Assembly (NCBI GenBank): GCA_020625635.1 | Contig: JAHLBL010000092.1 | Location: 1 to 6,574 of the forward strand | Direction: 5' to 3' | DNA from: a bacterium | Lineage (GTDB): Bacteria; Bacillota; Clostridia; Oscillospirales; Acutalibacteraceae | Length of the DNA: 6,574 nucleotides | In this document: piece by piece, positions 5,379 to 6,574 of the stretch | Layout of the letters: the number at the start of each line of letters is the position of its first letter | How positions within the stretch are numbered: the first letter of the stretch is position 1 | Made by a program: the position numbers and the translations under genes | The notes under the pieces: model-generated | What the model was told of the DNA's origin: nothing | Seen by the model: only the letters and a program-made list of their open reading frames with translations | The model's database searches: none

Positions 5379-6569
5379 AACTTTTATAAGGTTCGCGACC
5401 TCACGCGCGGCGGCTTCACTCTCGAGGTTTGAGTAGGTGTAGAACATAAATCCGCTGACCTTGCTTTTTCTGAGCATATTTACTTCCTTCTGAAGTATTC
5501 TGTCGGAGCTGTTCCACGTGCCGCCGTCGCTGTCCGTGCCCGTCTTGTAGCCCGCGATCCCCGCGTAGAGCGTGACGCTACCGTCGTAGTCGAGCTCCAG
5601 CCAGTTTCTGAGCGCCTCGCCGAATTTAAGCGCGGGGTTCTCGAGGCTGTAGTAAAGCTGCGGACAGATGTAATCGACATAGCCCGACTGTGAGCACCAG
5701 CTTTTTACGTCGGCGTACATCCTGTAATCGTTGTCGATGTTGCCCTGCGGCGATATGCCGAACACGACGTTTTTCTTTACGCTGTGAACGATGTCGTGAA
5801 CCTCGGCGACGAGGATGTTTACGTTGTTGATCCGCCACTTATCGAGCGGCAGGGGTTCGGAGGCTTTTTCGGAATACTCCCTGTAAGCCTGACCGTCAAA
5901 GCTACGCCTGTCGGTGGGGTAGAAGTAGTCGTCGAACTGTATTCCGTCAACGTTGTAGTTCTGAACGATCTCCTTTACTCCGTTCTCTATAAGCTCGCGC
6001 ACCTTCGGCAGAGCGGGGTTGAGATAGATACCGTTGCCGACCTTAACCCCGAGAGAGGGGTTCTTTTTATAAGGATTGTCGGCGGAGAGCTTCAGCGTCG
6101 CGCTGCTGCGCACTCTGTAGGGATTCACCCACGCGTGCAGCTCCATCCCGAGCTTGTGCGTGTAGGCGCACATATATTCAAGCGCGTCGTACCCCGCGTA
6201 TTTTCCCTGCTTTCCGCTGAGGATATGCGACGACGGATAGTACGACGATCTGTACAGCGCGTCGCAGAACGGTCTTACCTGAACGATCAGCGTGTTGAAT
6301 TTATCCTTCTTCGCTGTGTCGGCGATATGCCTGAACCTCTTCTTGAAGCTTTCGCGGCTCATATCAGTGTTCTGCATATCCAGATCCATATATGTAACCC
6401 ACACGCCTCTCATCTCGCGCGGCGCTTTCTTCGGCTCGGCTTTCGTTTGCGCGGTTACGGTCTGACGCGCTGCCGCTTTCCTCTGCTGCTTTTCACTGCC
6501 CGTTACGGCGACGAGTACGCACAGCGCCGCTACCGATATCGCGAGCGGAATCAATCTTATTATCTTCAT
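5370..6569 (-). CDS. Secreted/membrane-anchored glycosyl-hydrolase-like protein, GHL10 (DUF187) family
   Basis: A 399-residue protein with a basic N-terminus and one hydrophobic segment (about 5-24), then a Lys/Ala/Gln-rich linker (about 26-50), consistent with export by Sec and a signal anchor or cleaved signal peptide. No proper lipobox is seen. The rest is a TIM-barrel GHL10 domain: REMRGVWVTY (51-60), LIVQVRPF.DALY (94-106), GYDALEYM (126-133), LHAWVNPYRV (144-153), YNVDGIQFDDYFYP (205-218), WRINNVN (245-251), FGISPQGN (270-277), YVDYICPQLYY (298-308) and GFMFYTYSN (373-381). The family includes B. subtilis YngK and E. coli DigH (YddW), the latter reported to cut denuded peptidoglycan glycans, so a cell-wall role is possible but the substrate is inferred. 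Only 5 bases precede the ATG, so its SD and promoter are outside view. It is convergent with mtaB. Confidence 0.9.
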   Translation of the reverse strand: MKIIRLIPLAISVAALCVLVAVTGSEKQQRKAAARQTVTAQTKAEPKKAPREMRGVWVTYMDLDMQNTDMSRESFKKRFRHIADTAKKDKFNTLIVQVRPFCDALYRSSYYPSSHILSGKQGKYAGYDALEYMCAYTHKLGMELHAWVNPYRVRSSATLKLSADNPYKKNPSLGVKVGNGIYLNPALPKVRELIENGVKEIVQNYNVDGIQFDDYFYPTDRRSFDGQAYREYSEKASEPLPLDKWRINNVNILVAEVHDIVHSVKKNVVFGISPQGNIDNDYRMYADVKSWCSQSGYVDYICPQLYYSLENPALKFGEALRNWLELDYDGSVTLYAGIAGYKTGTDSDGGTWNSSDRILQKEVNMLRKSKVSGFMFYTYSNLESEAAAREVANLIKVLD

Positions 6570-6574
6570 AATTT

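Noticed and set aside
5379..5395. Weak inverted repeat after mtaB as a terminator on either strand
   Set aside because: Only short A/T-rich pairs with a mismatch can form (CTT/AAG with flanking AA/TT). This is too weak to call a terminator.
6501..6569. Possible lipoprotein signal in the GHL10 protein because of Cys17
   Set aside because: Residues before the Cys read Ala-Ala-Leu; the Leu at -1 does not fit a lipobox, where a small residue is expected. A signal anchor or ordinary Sec signal is more likely.

Overview
The window reads as chromosomal DNA of a Gram-positive anaerobe of the Clostridia, probably Ruminococcaceae/Oscillospiraceae-like. This is an inference from protein character, gene order, purine-rich Shine-Dalgarno (SD) sites and a moderately GC-rich coding style; no marker gene fixes the taxon. 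Every part of the window is coding apart from short gaps of 2 to 44 bases, so no gene-free stretch exceeds 300 bases.

Bases 1-4044 hold the distal part of a histidine biosynthesis operon, all on the + strand: hisD (5' end cut off by the window), hisC, hisB (dehydratase only), hisA, hisI and hisE. The junctions are very tight: 2-base gaps at D/C and C/B, ATGA stop-start overlaps at B/A and A/I, and 13 bases at I/E. This suggests one mRNA with translational coupling. The encoded enzymes cover phosphoribosyl-ATP hydrolysis (HisE), cyclohydrolysis (HisI), ProFAR isomerisation (HisA), IGP dehydration (HisB), transamination (HisC) and the final oxidation to histidine (HisD). The two subunits of IGP synthase, hisH and hisF, commonly sit between hisB and hisA and between hisA and hisI in Firmicutes. 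Here both are missing from those positions, and the flanking genes are joined by overlapping stop-start codons.

The clearest signal not explained by coding is an 84-base island inside hisC (1788-1871) with only 16 G/C bases (19%). It contains a perfect 16-bp palindrome, A/T tracts, and a promoter-like TTGTTC - 17 bp - TATAAT. It is well placed to be an internal promoter for hisBAIE, in the same relative position as the known internal his promoter of enteric bacteria.

A terminator-like hairpin (4052-4077) follows hisE. It lies just upstream of mtaB (4089-5378), a radical-SAM tRNA methylthiotransferase that has no evident SD site. On the opposite strand, 5370-6569 encodes a secreted or membrane-anchored glycosyl-hydrolase-like (GHL10/DUF187) protein, whose 3' end overlaps that of mtaB by 9 bases. 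No mobile element, CRISPR array or RNA gene was seen, and I do not see a convincing undescribed multi-gene system. The points worth checking are regulatory (the hisC island, the hairpin before mtaB) and organisational (the missing hisHF).
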